Made by a program: the position numbers and the translations under genes
Assembly: GCA_963580285.1 (NCBI GenBank)
Contig: CAUZLF010000194.1
Span: forward strand, 62,001-126,000
Length of the DNA: 64,000 bases
Source of the DNA: Lucinisca nassula
Lineage: Eukaryota; Mollusca; Bivalvia; Lucinida; Lucinidae
Reading direction: 5' to 3'
Part shown: one piece after another, positions 55,615 through 64,000 of the stretch
Position numbering within the stretch: position 1 is the stretch's first letter
Layout of the letters: every line of letters begins with the position of its first letter
The notes under the pieces: generated by a model
Seen by the model: the letters and a program-made list of their open reading frames with translations, nothing else
Told to the model about the DNA's origin: nothing
Database searches by the model: none

Positions 55615-57233
55615 ACAAGACTTACTGATTTAATTGAATGGGCTTTTCACAGAGAAAACTCTCTCTATCTTGCATGTTATGTCAGAAATGCATTTTTCAC
55701 TTCTAAGGAGCATAAGAATTATACATTTTGGTCATGTCAGAAAGTGTGTGATGCCCTCACCTTTCTATTTGACAATATTTATATGAGATTCGGTGCTAAG
55801 TTATTTAGACAAATTGTGGGTATTCCGATGGACACGAATTGCGCACCTCTTGTGGCTGATCTGTTCTTGTATTGTTACGAAATAGACTTCATGTTGTCGC
55901 TTTCCATTGAGAACCAATCTGAAATGATTGAAGCTTTTAGCTCCACTTCTAGATATTTAGATGATTTATTAAATATTGATAACACCTATTTCGATGGTTT
56001 GATCAGTCAGATTTACCCCCCAGAACTTCAGTTAAATAAAGCAAATTCTTCTGATACCGAGGCCCCGTTTTTGGATTTACATCCATCTAATGCAGATGGG
56101 TTTGTTTCGTGCAAAATTTATGATAAACGCGATGACTTTGATTTTGAGATCGTAAATTTTCCGTATTTGGATGGTGATGTTCCTCGTGCGCCATCCTATG
56201 GCGTTTATATTTCGCAATTAATTCGATTTGCTAGAGTGTGTAGTCATGTAACTGACTTCAACACTCGTAATAAATTATTAACGGCTAAACTCCTTAATCA
56301 GGGTTATCGGTACCATAAACTAGGCAAAGCCTTTTCAAAATTTTATAGACGCCTTTCTGATTTAATTCAAAAATTCAATATTGGACTTAAATCTCTTCTG
56401 CAACAAGGTCTATCGGAACCCGAATTTTATGGTGACTTAGTATATAAATTCAGAAAAATATATAACCGCAATGAATTCAACACCCAATTTCGTAAAATCA
56501 TTCTTCGATATAAAAAGATTATGTACAACATGGCTGTTATACGACAGACTGCATGCATGGTAGTTAGCCCAATCACGGTTGACAACTTTGCTTCCCTCTT
56601 TAATTACACGCCGGTGGGTCAGGCCTCAGATTCTATGACGGCTCCAACGTAAAGGCTTTTTGAGAATTAGAGAGATCTAATTCTTGGTTATGTTGGTTGG
56701 TGCCTGATGCTCTGTCTCTTGTCGGGCCCATCGGAGTCTAACTGTTGGTTTTCTTTTGCTCCAGCATTTCAGTTGTTTCTTGCTGTCGAGTCTTCACCGT
56801 TGTCTCACCTCTGTGGTTCTTTGATTATTTGTGTTCACGGAGATGTTGCACTGATGAGTTAGGAGGCCTTCATGCAGACTGAACAAATTATTTGTCTAAA
56901 TCGCGACGGAAGTAAGGGCGAGGATTGTGGCCACGTAAAATCGATTTAAGCCCCCCCAATGGAAATCTTTCCACTGACCGTTCCAAGGCGGTTCTTTTGT
57001 GACAGTTTATATATGTTGTTGTTTGTTACTTACTGTGTGTATCTCTTTTGTCTTTATATTTTGGATGGCCATATGGCCATTTTGTGGGAAAGTAACTGTC
57101 CTTATGGCCTTCCTTTGTTTAGGTTTCCATTATGGTCTGATCGCTTAATGTTTGTGTTTCTTTCCCTTTGGTGTCTTTGATGGGTGGAGTAAGTTAATTG
57201 TATCGATTCCTGATCTTTGTTTTACTTCTACTT
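55615..57233 (+). pseudogene. PLE-A copy: RT C-terminal two thirds, open frame, and 3' region
   Basis: RT from LTDLIEWAFHREN (just after motif A) to SMTAPT at 56,652 with no stop. Motif B reads VGIPMDTNCAPLVADL: the second G of PMG is D, likely damaging. Motif C RYLDDLLNI is intact. LGKAF replaces LRKAF. Lacking motif A it cannot be active. 3' region 56,653-57,233 ends TTTTACTTCTACTT and joins endonuclease-type sequence. Confidence 0.88.
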
Positions 57234-57455
57234 TACATGCTGCCAAATCCAAAAAATCTAGCCTCGGTCAAGCGATACCAATATGTTTAAAAATAATCTT
57301 CGTATAGTTCCATCTCCTCTCAAGTCACCGATCCTTCGAAAATATACTAATCCGTGGAAAAGAAGTGGAATGTATCCTAGTATTTTTAAGTGCAATGCCA
57401 AGCGGTGCAGATGTTGTTCGCATTTAAGCACTGCGTCTACCGTTACTCCATCTAT
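57234..57455 (+). pseudogene. PLE endonuclease-associated zinc-finger fragment, second copy
   Basis: Same sequence and same junction to a tail terminus as at 50,444, from CTGCCAAATCCAAAAAATC to HLSTASTVTPSI, then broken by element E. RT N-terminal sequence in the same orientation resumes beyond E at 58,172, which supports endonuclease upstream of RT. Confidence 0.6.
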
Positions 57456-58170
57456 AAGCCACCAAGCCATATATGGTCTGTCTGTCTGTCCGCCCGTAAC
57501 CCGTTTGTGAAAATTGGTGATTGTGACTTAACCGCTTGGAATATTTAAACAATTTTTGGCATTCTGATAGATATCAATGAGATTTAACCAATGAACTTGC
57601 GAAATATTACATTCCATTTAGTATAGCCTCGCCGAGGCGAAAAATGTGAAAATTTTCGAACTGCTTCTCCTCGGAAACCGTTGGGCCGATTGAAGTCAAA
57701 TTTCATATGGAGCCTCTATGGGATGGGGGAAACCAAAATTTGCTCATGGGGTCCATGTCACATGACCAGAATGGCCGCCAAGCCATATATGGTAAAAAAC
57801 ATTCAAAAATGGTCTTCTCCAGAACCACTGGGCAGATTTCCACGAAACTTGAGAAATAGCATCTCGGACGTAGGCCCATCATAAATTGCTAAAATGGTGA
57901 CCCTGAGTTGACCTTGACCTTCTTTGTGCCTAGGTCGAACTTTGACACATATGCTTTTGTATTGGAAAAGTGAGAATGCATTTTATCCTGCAAACGATTC
58001 AGAATACAGTACTAAAGTATAAGATATATTTTTGCTCCTTACGATAAAGCGCATTTATTTGGGGAACCGTTTTAGGTCCAGGTGACATGGCCAAATTGGC
58101 CGCCATACCCATATATGGTAACACTCATAAAGTTAAAGCATCCGGCGGGTCGTGCACTTCAGCTGAAGCA
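57456..58170 (-). mobile_element. element E, reverse copy
   Basis: Reverse copy of the 10.5-11.3-kb element, from CCATATATGGTCTGTCTGTC through CCATATATGG blocks to CCGGCGGGTCGTGCAC and CTTCAGCTGAAG. It lacks the terminal hairpin end. Confidence 0.7.
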
Positions 58171-58171
58171 C

Positions 58172-58620
58172 TGGTTTGTTATAAATATAACAAACCTGTT
58201 AGATCTATCATTTTTAATTTCAATAAACTTGTTATTGATACTAATACTCCTGATTCTTGTGATTGTAAAACTCAGTGTATTGCTATCCTGCTGCTGGTCA
58301 TGTAATTACTGGTAATTTGAAAATTATTCCTGATTCTAGGATAAGGAATATAATTTTTAAAGGACCGAAATATCGGTTTCCTTCTAAAATTGATTTCAGT
58401 AAATGTAGAGATGAAATCGCTGCTGCCTTGAACGTATTCGGTAATCGATGGTGTAAGCGAGAGTATGTTGAGCATAAAGCCCCTAAGGTCTGGGAACTAA
58501 GCATTTTAAAATTAGTGAATAAACGCATTTCTTTCTATTCTCAAAATACTAACTTATTACCTCCTAAACCTAAGACGGCTTATCGTCATCTTAAACTAGG
58601 TAATCAAGAATTTCATAAGA
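58172..58620 (+). pseudogene. PLE-A RT N-terminal fragment
   Basis: Codons for CYKYNKPVRSIIFNFNKLV, then CYPAAGHVITGNLKI, SKGPKYRFPSKID-equivalent, WCKREYVEHKAPK, and LLPPKPKTAYRHLKLG. A 12-bp deletion removes SDLD and a frameshift lies at SKYC. Cut off at FHKN by a hammerhead-bearing repeat. Confidence 0.85.
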
Positions 58621-58806
58621 ATAATAATAAAAATCAAAACTGAGTTCCATTAAGAGCAATGAAAACATTCATTAGAAAGTAGATGGGCCATACTACGTAG
58701 TTTCGGCTAATAAAGCCTCATCAGTGACCCTGTAATGTTCCAGCAAAGAAAACCAGAAGAAACATACTGCAATTTTGCAAATTTTGAATAGGCAGTCGAT
58801 TCAAAG
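58621..58806 (-). mobile_element. short repeat carrying a hammerhead
   Basis: About 185 bp between an RT fragment and the next PLE-A terminus. The hammerhead is in the middle; the flanks (CAGTATGTTTCTTCTGG side and TCTAATGAATGTTTTCATTGC side) match neither PLE-A nor the PLE-B copies seen here, so this is a third hammerhead-bearing family. Confidence 0.55.
58685..58730 (-). ncRNA. type I hammerhead ribozyme, canonical
   Basis: On the minus strand: GGGTCA (58,730-58,725) with TGGCCC (58,690-58,685); CTGATGA (58,724-58,718); stem II GGCT-TTATT-AGCC; GAAA; stem III ACTACGTAGT, self-complementary; GTA cleavage triplet. A further CATTA/TAATG helix extends stem I beyond an internal loop. All invariant core bases are present. 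Confidence 0.9.
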
Positions 58807-59440
58807 TAGAAGTAAAACAAAGATCAGGAATTGATACAATTAACTTACTCCATCCATAAAAGACACCAAAGGGAAAGAAATACAAACATTAAGCGACCAG
58901 ACCATAATGGAAACCTAAACAAAGGAAGGCCATAGGGACGGTTACTTTCCCACAAAATGGCCATATGGCCATCCAAAACTAAAAGACACAAGTGATACAC
59001 ACAGTAAGTAACAAACAACAACATAAATAAATCGCCACAGAAGAGCCGCCTTGAAACGGTCAGTGGAAGATTTCCACTGGGGGGCTTAACTCGATTTTAC
59101 ATGGCCACAATCCTCGCCCTTACTTCCGTCGCGATTTAGACAAATAATTTGTTCAGTCCGCATGAAGGCCTCCTAACTCATCAGTGCAACATCTCCGTGA
59201 ACACAAAAATCAAAGAAACACAGAGGTGAGACAACGTTGAGGACTCGACAGCAAGAAACCACTGAAATGCTGGAGCAAAAGAAAACCAACAGTTAGACTC
59301 CGATGAGCCCGACCAGAGACTGAGCATCAGGCGCCAACTGACATTATCTCTCTAATTTTCAATAAGCCTTTACGTTGGAGCCGTCATAGAATCTGAGGCC
59401 TGACCCACCGGCGTGCAATTAAAGAGGGAAGCAAAGGTGC
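58807..59440 (-). pseudogene. PLE-A copy, extreme 5' truncation
   Basis: 3' region from GTAGAAGTAAAAC to the last RT codons (FASLFNCTPVGQ, to 59,440). Then 59,441-59,526 is unique sequence before the next RT. Confidence 0.82.
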
Positions 59441-59526
59441 CAACTGATATAAATCAAAATGGGGTCCAAATAATTAAAAACCTGTCTAGAATGAGTCAAA
59501 ACAATAATTTATTTCTGATTTCTCAG

Positions 59527-60695
59527 AGTTTGTTTTGGCCCCTGCAGACAAGGCCGCTAACAACGTCGTCGTTGTGTGACGGCTCCACTATGTAAACACG
59601 CTTAAGCAGGAGCTTGGTGGTACTAAGGCCTATGAACTTCAGCCTTTAGCTGAAGAGAGAGCTATAGTAGATGAACATATTTGTCATTCAGCCACCAAGT
59701 TGGCTGTGTGTGTTACAGAAGGCCAAGACAAGCTTCCTACGCTATACTTGTTACCAAAACTTCATAAAAGACCTTACAAAGCACGGTTTATTGCCAATTC
59801 TAGGTCTTGCACTGCCACTGAACTTTCTGAATTATTCACTTCCTGTCTTACTGCTATAAAAACGCATGTGAATAAATATTATGGTAAAGTCTTTGAAAGA
59901 TCAGGAAGAAATCTGTTTTGGTCTATAAGAAATTCGAATGAGGTTTTCATGCGGACTGAACAAATTATTTGTCTAAATCGCGACGGAAGTAAGGGCCAGG
60001 ATTGTGGCCACGTAAAATCGATTTAAGCCCCCGAGTGGAAATCTTTCCACTAACCGTTCCAAGGCGGTTCTTCTGTGGCGATTTATTTATGTTGTTGTTT
60101 TTTACTTACTGTGTGTATCACTTGTCTTTTTATTTTGGATGGCCATATGACCATTTTGTGGGAAAGTAACTGTCCTTATGGCCTTCCTTTGTTTAGGTTT
60201 CCATTTTGGTCTGGTCGCTTAATGTTTGTGTTTCTTTCCCTTTGGTGTCTTTGATGGGTGGAGTAAGTTAATTGTATCAATTCCTGATCTTTGTTTTACT
60301 TCTACTTTAAATAAATTGAAATCCAGACGTTTTCGTGCTTCTAGTCTGTCTACGTACCATTTTTCCACTCTTTACACTACACTTCCTTATAATCTTGTAA
60401 AGAAATGCTTAATGATTTAATTGAATGGACTTTTCACAGAGAAGATTCTCTCTATCTTGCATGTAATGTCAGAAATGCATTTTTCACTTCTAAAGAGCAT
60501 AAGAATTATACACTTTGGTCATGTCAGAAAGAGTGTGATGCCCTCAACTTTCTACTTGACAATATTTATATTAGATTCGGTACTAAGTTATTTAGACAAA
60601 TTGTGGGTATTCCTATGGGTACGAATTGCGCACCTCTTGTGGCTGATCTGTTTTTGTATTGTTATGAAAGAGACTTCATGTTGTCGCTTTCCATT
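59527..60695 (+). pseudogene. PLE-A RT with UGA, tail insertion and LTR insertion
   Basis: Starts at FVLAPADKAANNVVVV, TGA at 59,577-59,579, open to SNEV, interrupted by a sense tail (59,948-60,305), resumes at LNKLKSRRFRASS, STYHFSTLYTTLP (motif A catalytic D changed to H), motif B VGIPMGTNCAPLVADL, and ends in LSLSI at 60,695 where an LTR begins. A one-base deletion at VKKCL shifts frame. Motif C lies beyond the LTR insertion, outside the window. Confidence 0.85.
59948..60305 (+). mobile_element. 358-bp tail-A unit inserted in the RT
   Basis: Starts at CATGCGGACTGAACAAATT and ends at TTGTTTTACTTCTAC. The interrupted RT (AATGAGGTTTT / TTTAAATAAATTG) is recovered exactly, with TTT shared at both edges. 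The clearest case of a tail-only insertion. Confidence 0.88.
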
Positions 60696-61460
60696 TGTCA
60701 CAGGGTGAAATTATGGAAACTGGAGGAGCGCTTGCGTTTAGGACTTTCTAATCATCTCCAGTTATTTTCCCCTATTGATTGTTATTTTTCATACATCATA
60801 TACTCATATATTTCATCTCTCATTAAGCATTAAGCATTCCTGAGTAGCGTATATCTATTTCCGGTGTCCTTATGTAAGTCTCGCGCGCTTTTCACTTCAC
60901 TGATTAACACCGCATGCGCACATTCTTACCTCAGCCTTTGTCAGTCTTTCTTTGTCCCTGGCGAAGGTAGGTCTCACGACCACCTGACGGACACATCTTT
61001 ATGTTATTCCTAATTACTTAGGATATTCATATTATTATTCAGGTATGCGTTTACTTTATTTCATTTTCATGATGAACATTTGTAAATTATCATAATTGTC
61101 ATAATTTCATGAATATTCGTATCTTGCCATTTCGATCTCTCGACCTCGGGGTCAGTCTTTCTTTTGTCCCTGGCGAAGGTAGGTCTCACGACCACCTGAC
61201 GGACACATCTTTATGTTATTCCTAATTACTTAGGATATTCATATTATTATTCAGGATGACCGAGGTCGAGAGGGAGAAGGTTCTATCATAAAGATATCTC
61301 AAAAACATGGAAACATCCAATAGAGTTGTCGTCCTTTGAACCCCGAACCCCCTTGAGATACGGGAGAAGTTATAACGTTGACGTTGAAACAACATCTTCA
61401 TCATGTGGCCACAACCACCTTAAATCCATCAGCCCGTAACAGCAAATCTTTCCCGTGACA
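60696..61460 (+). mobile_element. LTR of an LTR retrotransposon
   Basis: Starts TGTCACAGGG and ends CCCGTGACA, short inverted TG...CA ends. The interior holds two 110-bp direct repeats (CAGTCTTTCTTTGTCCC ... TTATTATTCAGG at 60,931 and 61,152) and inverted CTCGACCTCGG / CCGAGGTCGAG words. A primer site follows at once. It inserted between codons of a PLE-A RT (LSLSI | DNQ). The partner LTR must lie outside the window. Confidence 0.7.
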
Positions 61461-61461
61461 C

Positions 61462-61472
61462 TGGCGCCCAAC
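61462..61472 (+). other. primer binding site (tRNA-Lys type)
   Basis: TGGCGCCCAAC one base after the LTR end. It is complementary to the 3' end of tRNA-Lys species ending GTTGGGCGCCA. The match lapses after 11 bases (TTTCGG). Confidence 0.65.
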
Positions 61473-62449
61473 TTTCGGTTCTCTACTGTGATCGTTGACA
61501 GGAGACGGAGTACCAGCTTACACCCACATCTTCCTGTGACGTCACAAGACCTCTATTCATCTGTTCATAAACATGTTTGCCAGGACTTACTAAGTATTTT
61601 TCTTTTAATTGTGAATTTACATCATGGTATGTACCAGTGTGACTTTTATTTAGTGCTTCTTTATTGATTAATTCATACATTCTGTGCATTAGCTGTCTGT
61701 TTATCAGTAACACCGAATTAGGTCATCATGTATTTTCTACTTTCGTTTTCGCCTGTGTATTGACTTACCTGTTATTGAAAGTTTTCAGTGACATTTTATT
61801 GCTTTAACATGGAATATAGCGACTTTCTTTTCTGTCTTCACATAAGACAGACGTAATATATCAGTGACAGTGCTCAGTGACTCTCTTTCTTCCTTAATCT
61901 GAAAAATTGCCTCTGTTGTGTACATGTATAGTTTGTTTACATATACATAGAATGTACATGTAAATAAACTTACATGACTTGTGCAGTGTAGACCTGCCAA
62001 TTGATTTGATCAAGCTCTCTTTCTCTACTCTATATTCTTAAAACTTACCAGCAGAAGCAGTATGTTCGGTATTTTGTAACTTTATTATGTCAATTTTTTT
62101 TTTTTGGCAAACAGTGTGTACCCCTTTTACAATGTAATGGATAGGCAAATAGTGTGTACCCCTTTTGCAATGTCCATGTGTCCATGTCTGTTGGCCGCTC
62201 TCGTTCTGTCTTTCTGAGACACATTTCAAGGCATCTGACCGCAAACTTCTGTCTCACACAGTGAAGACTCTGATCATGCCGTGTGGTCCCTGATCAGACT
62301 TAGGCGTCATTTATTATTTTATTGTATCAGGTATTTTGAAAAGTGCTATTAACATCAGAAAGCCATTCATAGGCAAAATGCATACCTTTACTTGAGATTT
62401 AAGCTTTTTGTGTGACATTTTGCTAATTATGTACATGTATCTTAGATTT
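61473..62449. other. LTR element interior or flank, no coding seen
   Basis: No gag, protease or RT reading frame. GTGTGTACCCCTTTTGCAATG occurs twice in 40-bp direct repeats near 62,111 and 62,152. Either the internal region of a non-autonomous LTR element or unrelated spacer. Confidence 0.45.
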
Positions 62450-63475
62450 TTTTATACCCGCTTTTTCGAAGAAAAATCGGGTATATTGTTTTCGTACCAC
62501 AGTTCGATCCGGCGTCAGTCCGTCTGTCTGTCCGTCCGTCCGTCCGTCCATCCGTCTGTCCGTCTGTCTGTCTGTCCGTCCGTCACGTTTCTTGTAAATG
62601 GATCTCCTCTGTAACCACTGAAGTTACACTTTTGAAACTTTGCATATGGATAGTACATGGAATGTAGATGGCAGTGGGCAACTTTTTTGTGACCTTGACC
62701 TCAACATGACCCCAAGGTCAAAGGTCAAAAATTATGATTTGCCATATCTCCTAAACTATTGGAGTTACACTTCTGAAACTTTGCTTATTGGATGGTCCTT
62801 GGAATATAAAATATGTCAGGCTACTTTTGATGTGACCTTGACCCCAAGGTCAAAGGTCAAAAAGTATGATTTTGCCATATCTTCTAAACTATTAGAGTTA
62901 CACTTCTGAAACTTTGGTTATTGCATGGCCCTTGGAATATAGAATAAATTTGCATACTTTTGGTGTGACCTTGACCTCAATATGACCCCAAGGTCAAAGG
63001 TCAAAAATTATGATTTGCCATATCTCCTAAACTTTTGGAGTTACACTTCTGAAACTTTGCTTATTGGATGGTCCTTGGAATATAGAATATGTTGGGCTAC
63101 TTTTGTTGTGACCTCGACCCCAAGGTCAAAGGTCAAAAAGTATGACTTTGCCATATCTTCTAAACTATTGGAGTTACACTTCTGAAACTTGGTTATTGGA
63201 TGGCTGTTGGAATATAGAATAAATTGGGATACTTTAGGAGGACCTTAACATAACTCCAAGGTCAAAAGTCAAAAAGTATGACTTTGCCATATCTTCTAAA
63301 CTATAAGAGTTACACTTCTGAAACTTTGCTTATCAGTTAGAATGCTCTTTGCAACTTTTTTTAACTAACATGTAGTTTTGGCTAGCTAATACATAGTCAT
63401 TAGTGTTATTCATAGAAAAAGCGGGTATTTGCGATGGTATACCATCGACTGCAGATCTAGTTTTTATTCTATTTT
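62450..63475 (+). mobile_element. 140-bp tandem-core element with DR1 motifs
   Basis: Begins with hairpin TACCCGCTTTTTCGAAGAAA AATCGGGTA, then GTCCGTCCGTCCGTCC (62,530-62,585), then five to six units of about 130-145 bp with GAGTTACACTTCTGAAACTTTG and CAAGGTCAAAGGTCAAA, ending GAAAAAGCGGGTA ... TGCAGATCTAG. Four units contain exact AGGTCAAAGGTCA. No coding capacity. Confidence 0.7.
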
Positions 63476-64000
63476 TCTGATACTTTTTCATACATTTTTC
63501 AGTTGGTGATTTATCTTCGATGCACAAGTTAAGGTAACCACTAACATCACTTCCCTTGCACTGGTACTTTCTCTTGCTGTATGTCACATTTAGAAGATCA
63601 TGAAGACTGCTTTCTGGTAAGACTAGTTATACCATATTTTTATATTCATTCTTTTGCATCATTGTACATGTTCCCATCAATTCATTAGTCATGGTCATTG
63701 TCTTGGAAAGCACACCCCTGAATCAGATATGAAAGTCCGTCTGGTGTTTTTCTTCGGGTACTCGTGTTGTCTCCGCCATTAAAAAAAAAAAAAAAAAAAG
63801 TTGGCTTATTCATGCAAGCCCATGCAAGCCTCACTTACTCAAGTTTCCGTCTTCACCAAACAAGTGTTATTGTATGCTATCGTCATGTATTGTGCAAATG
63901 CAGTGTTGTTGTTTTAAAATTAATTCATTTGTGCAAATTAGGTGAATGTATTGTTGTTTTCTCTTTGCTCTGGTACCCAGCTCTATAGTTGTGTGACATA
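63476..64000. other. spacer with poly-A run
   Basis: A minus-strand frame of 84 codons (63,333-63,587) starts outside the tandem element but runs into it, so I do not call it. A 20-A run lies at 63,780. Nothing else recognisable. Confidence 0.5.

Noticed and set aside
63333..63587. 84-aa minus-strand ORF as a host exon
   Set aside because: Half of it lies in a mobile element and no convincing splice sites bound the remainder.

Overview
The window is a repeat-choked, non-coding-dominated stretch of a metazoan genome, most likely a bivalve mollusc or a close lophotrochozoan. I infer this from AT-rich DNA with spliced exons, a tRNA-derived SINE with a META-like core, several bivalve-style tandem-core elements with CGTCC runs, and dozens of copies of one Penelope-like retroelement (PLE). 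No complete host gene is visible. Two probable host exons survive, both on the minus strand: a signal-peptide exon with a somatomedin-B-like cysteine cluster (14,299-14,615) and a symmetric phase 1-1 exon of a discoidin/fucolectin-like fold (47,449-47,664). Because the signal-peptide exon lies downstream of the lectin-like one in transcription order, they probably belong to different genes.

The dominant repeat, here called PLE-A, encodes a PLE-type reverse transcriptase (RT) of about 730 codons in its longest copy (50,777-53,549, minus), followed by a 3' region of about 570 bp. The last 350-500 bp (tail-A, ending in a TTTACTTCTAC-type terminus) also occurs alone, repeatedly inserted into other PLE copies in both orientations. 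Head-to-tail junctions, nested insertions and 5' truncations fit target-primed insertion and the tandem partial-copy habit of PLEs. A Cys-rich, GIY-YIG-associated zinc-finger fragment sits upstream of RT sequence and never downstream of it, which suggests an N-terminal endonuclease as in the Naiad clade. Four PLE-A copies carry the same in-frame UGA, followed by CGG, in an otherwise open RT frame.

A second family, PLE-B (26.7-27.8, 38.8-40.1, 46.5-46.8 and 55.3 kb), has a longer 3' region carrying a type I hammerhead ribozyme. The copy at 39,807-39,852 looks fully canonical. Related hammerheads lie at 58,685-58,730 (minus, canonical), 4,097-4,142 (minus, C3 mutated, part of a 259-nt unit bounded by two hammerhead sites) and 27,751-27,795 (degenerate). 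A separate hammerhead-like fold with a 14-bp stem I closes a SINE at 48,344-48,408.

Layout: 0-10.4 kb PLE-A copies, a foldback element, a hammerhead unit and a LINE RT scrap; 10.5-19.7 kb a field of MITEs, palindromes and SINEs around the first host exon, ending at a 23-N gap; 19.7-27.1 kb PLE-A and PLE-B; 27.8-38.4 kb a tetranucleotide repeat, a 160-bp satellite and a 310-bp tandem array broken by nested elements; 38.4-42.1 kb PLE-B and PLE-A; 42.1-46.05 kb a 4-kb tandem-core element inside a PLE-A RT; 46-50.8 kb tails, the second host exon and the hammerhead SINE; 50.8-60.7 kb further PLE-A copies including the best one; 60.7 kb to the end an LTR with adjacent PBS inserted in a PLE-A RT, itself hosting another tandem-core element. 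Coordinates of repeat edges are by eye and may be off by a few bases.
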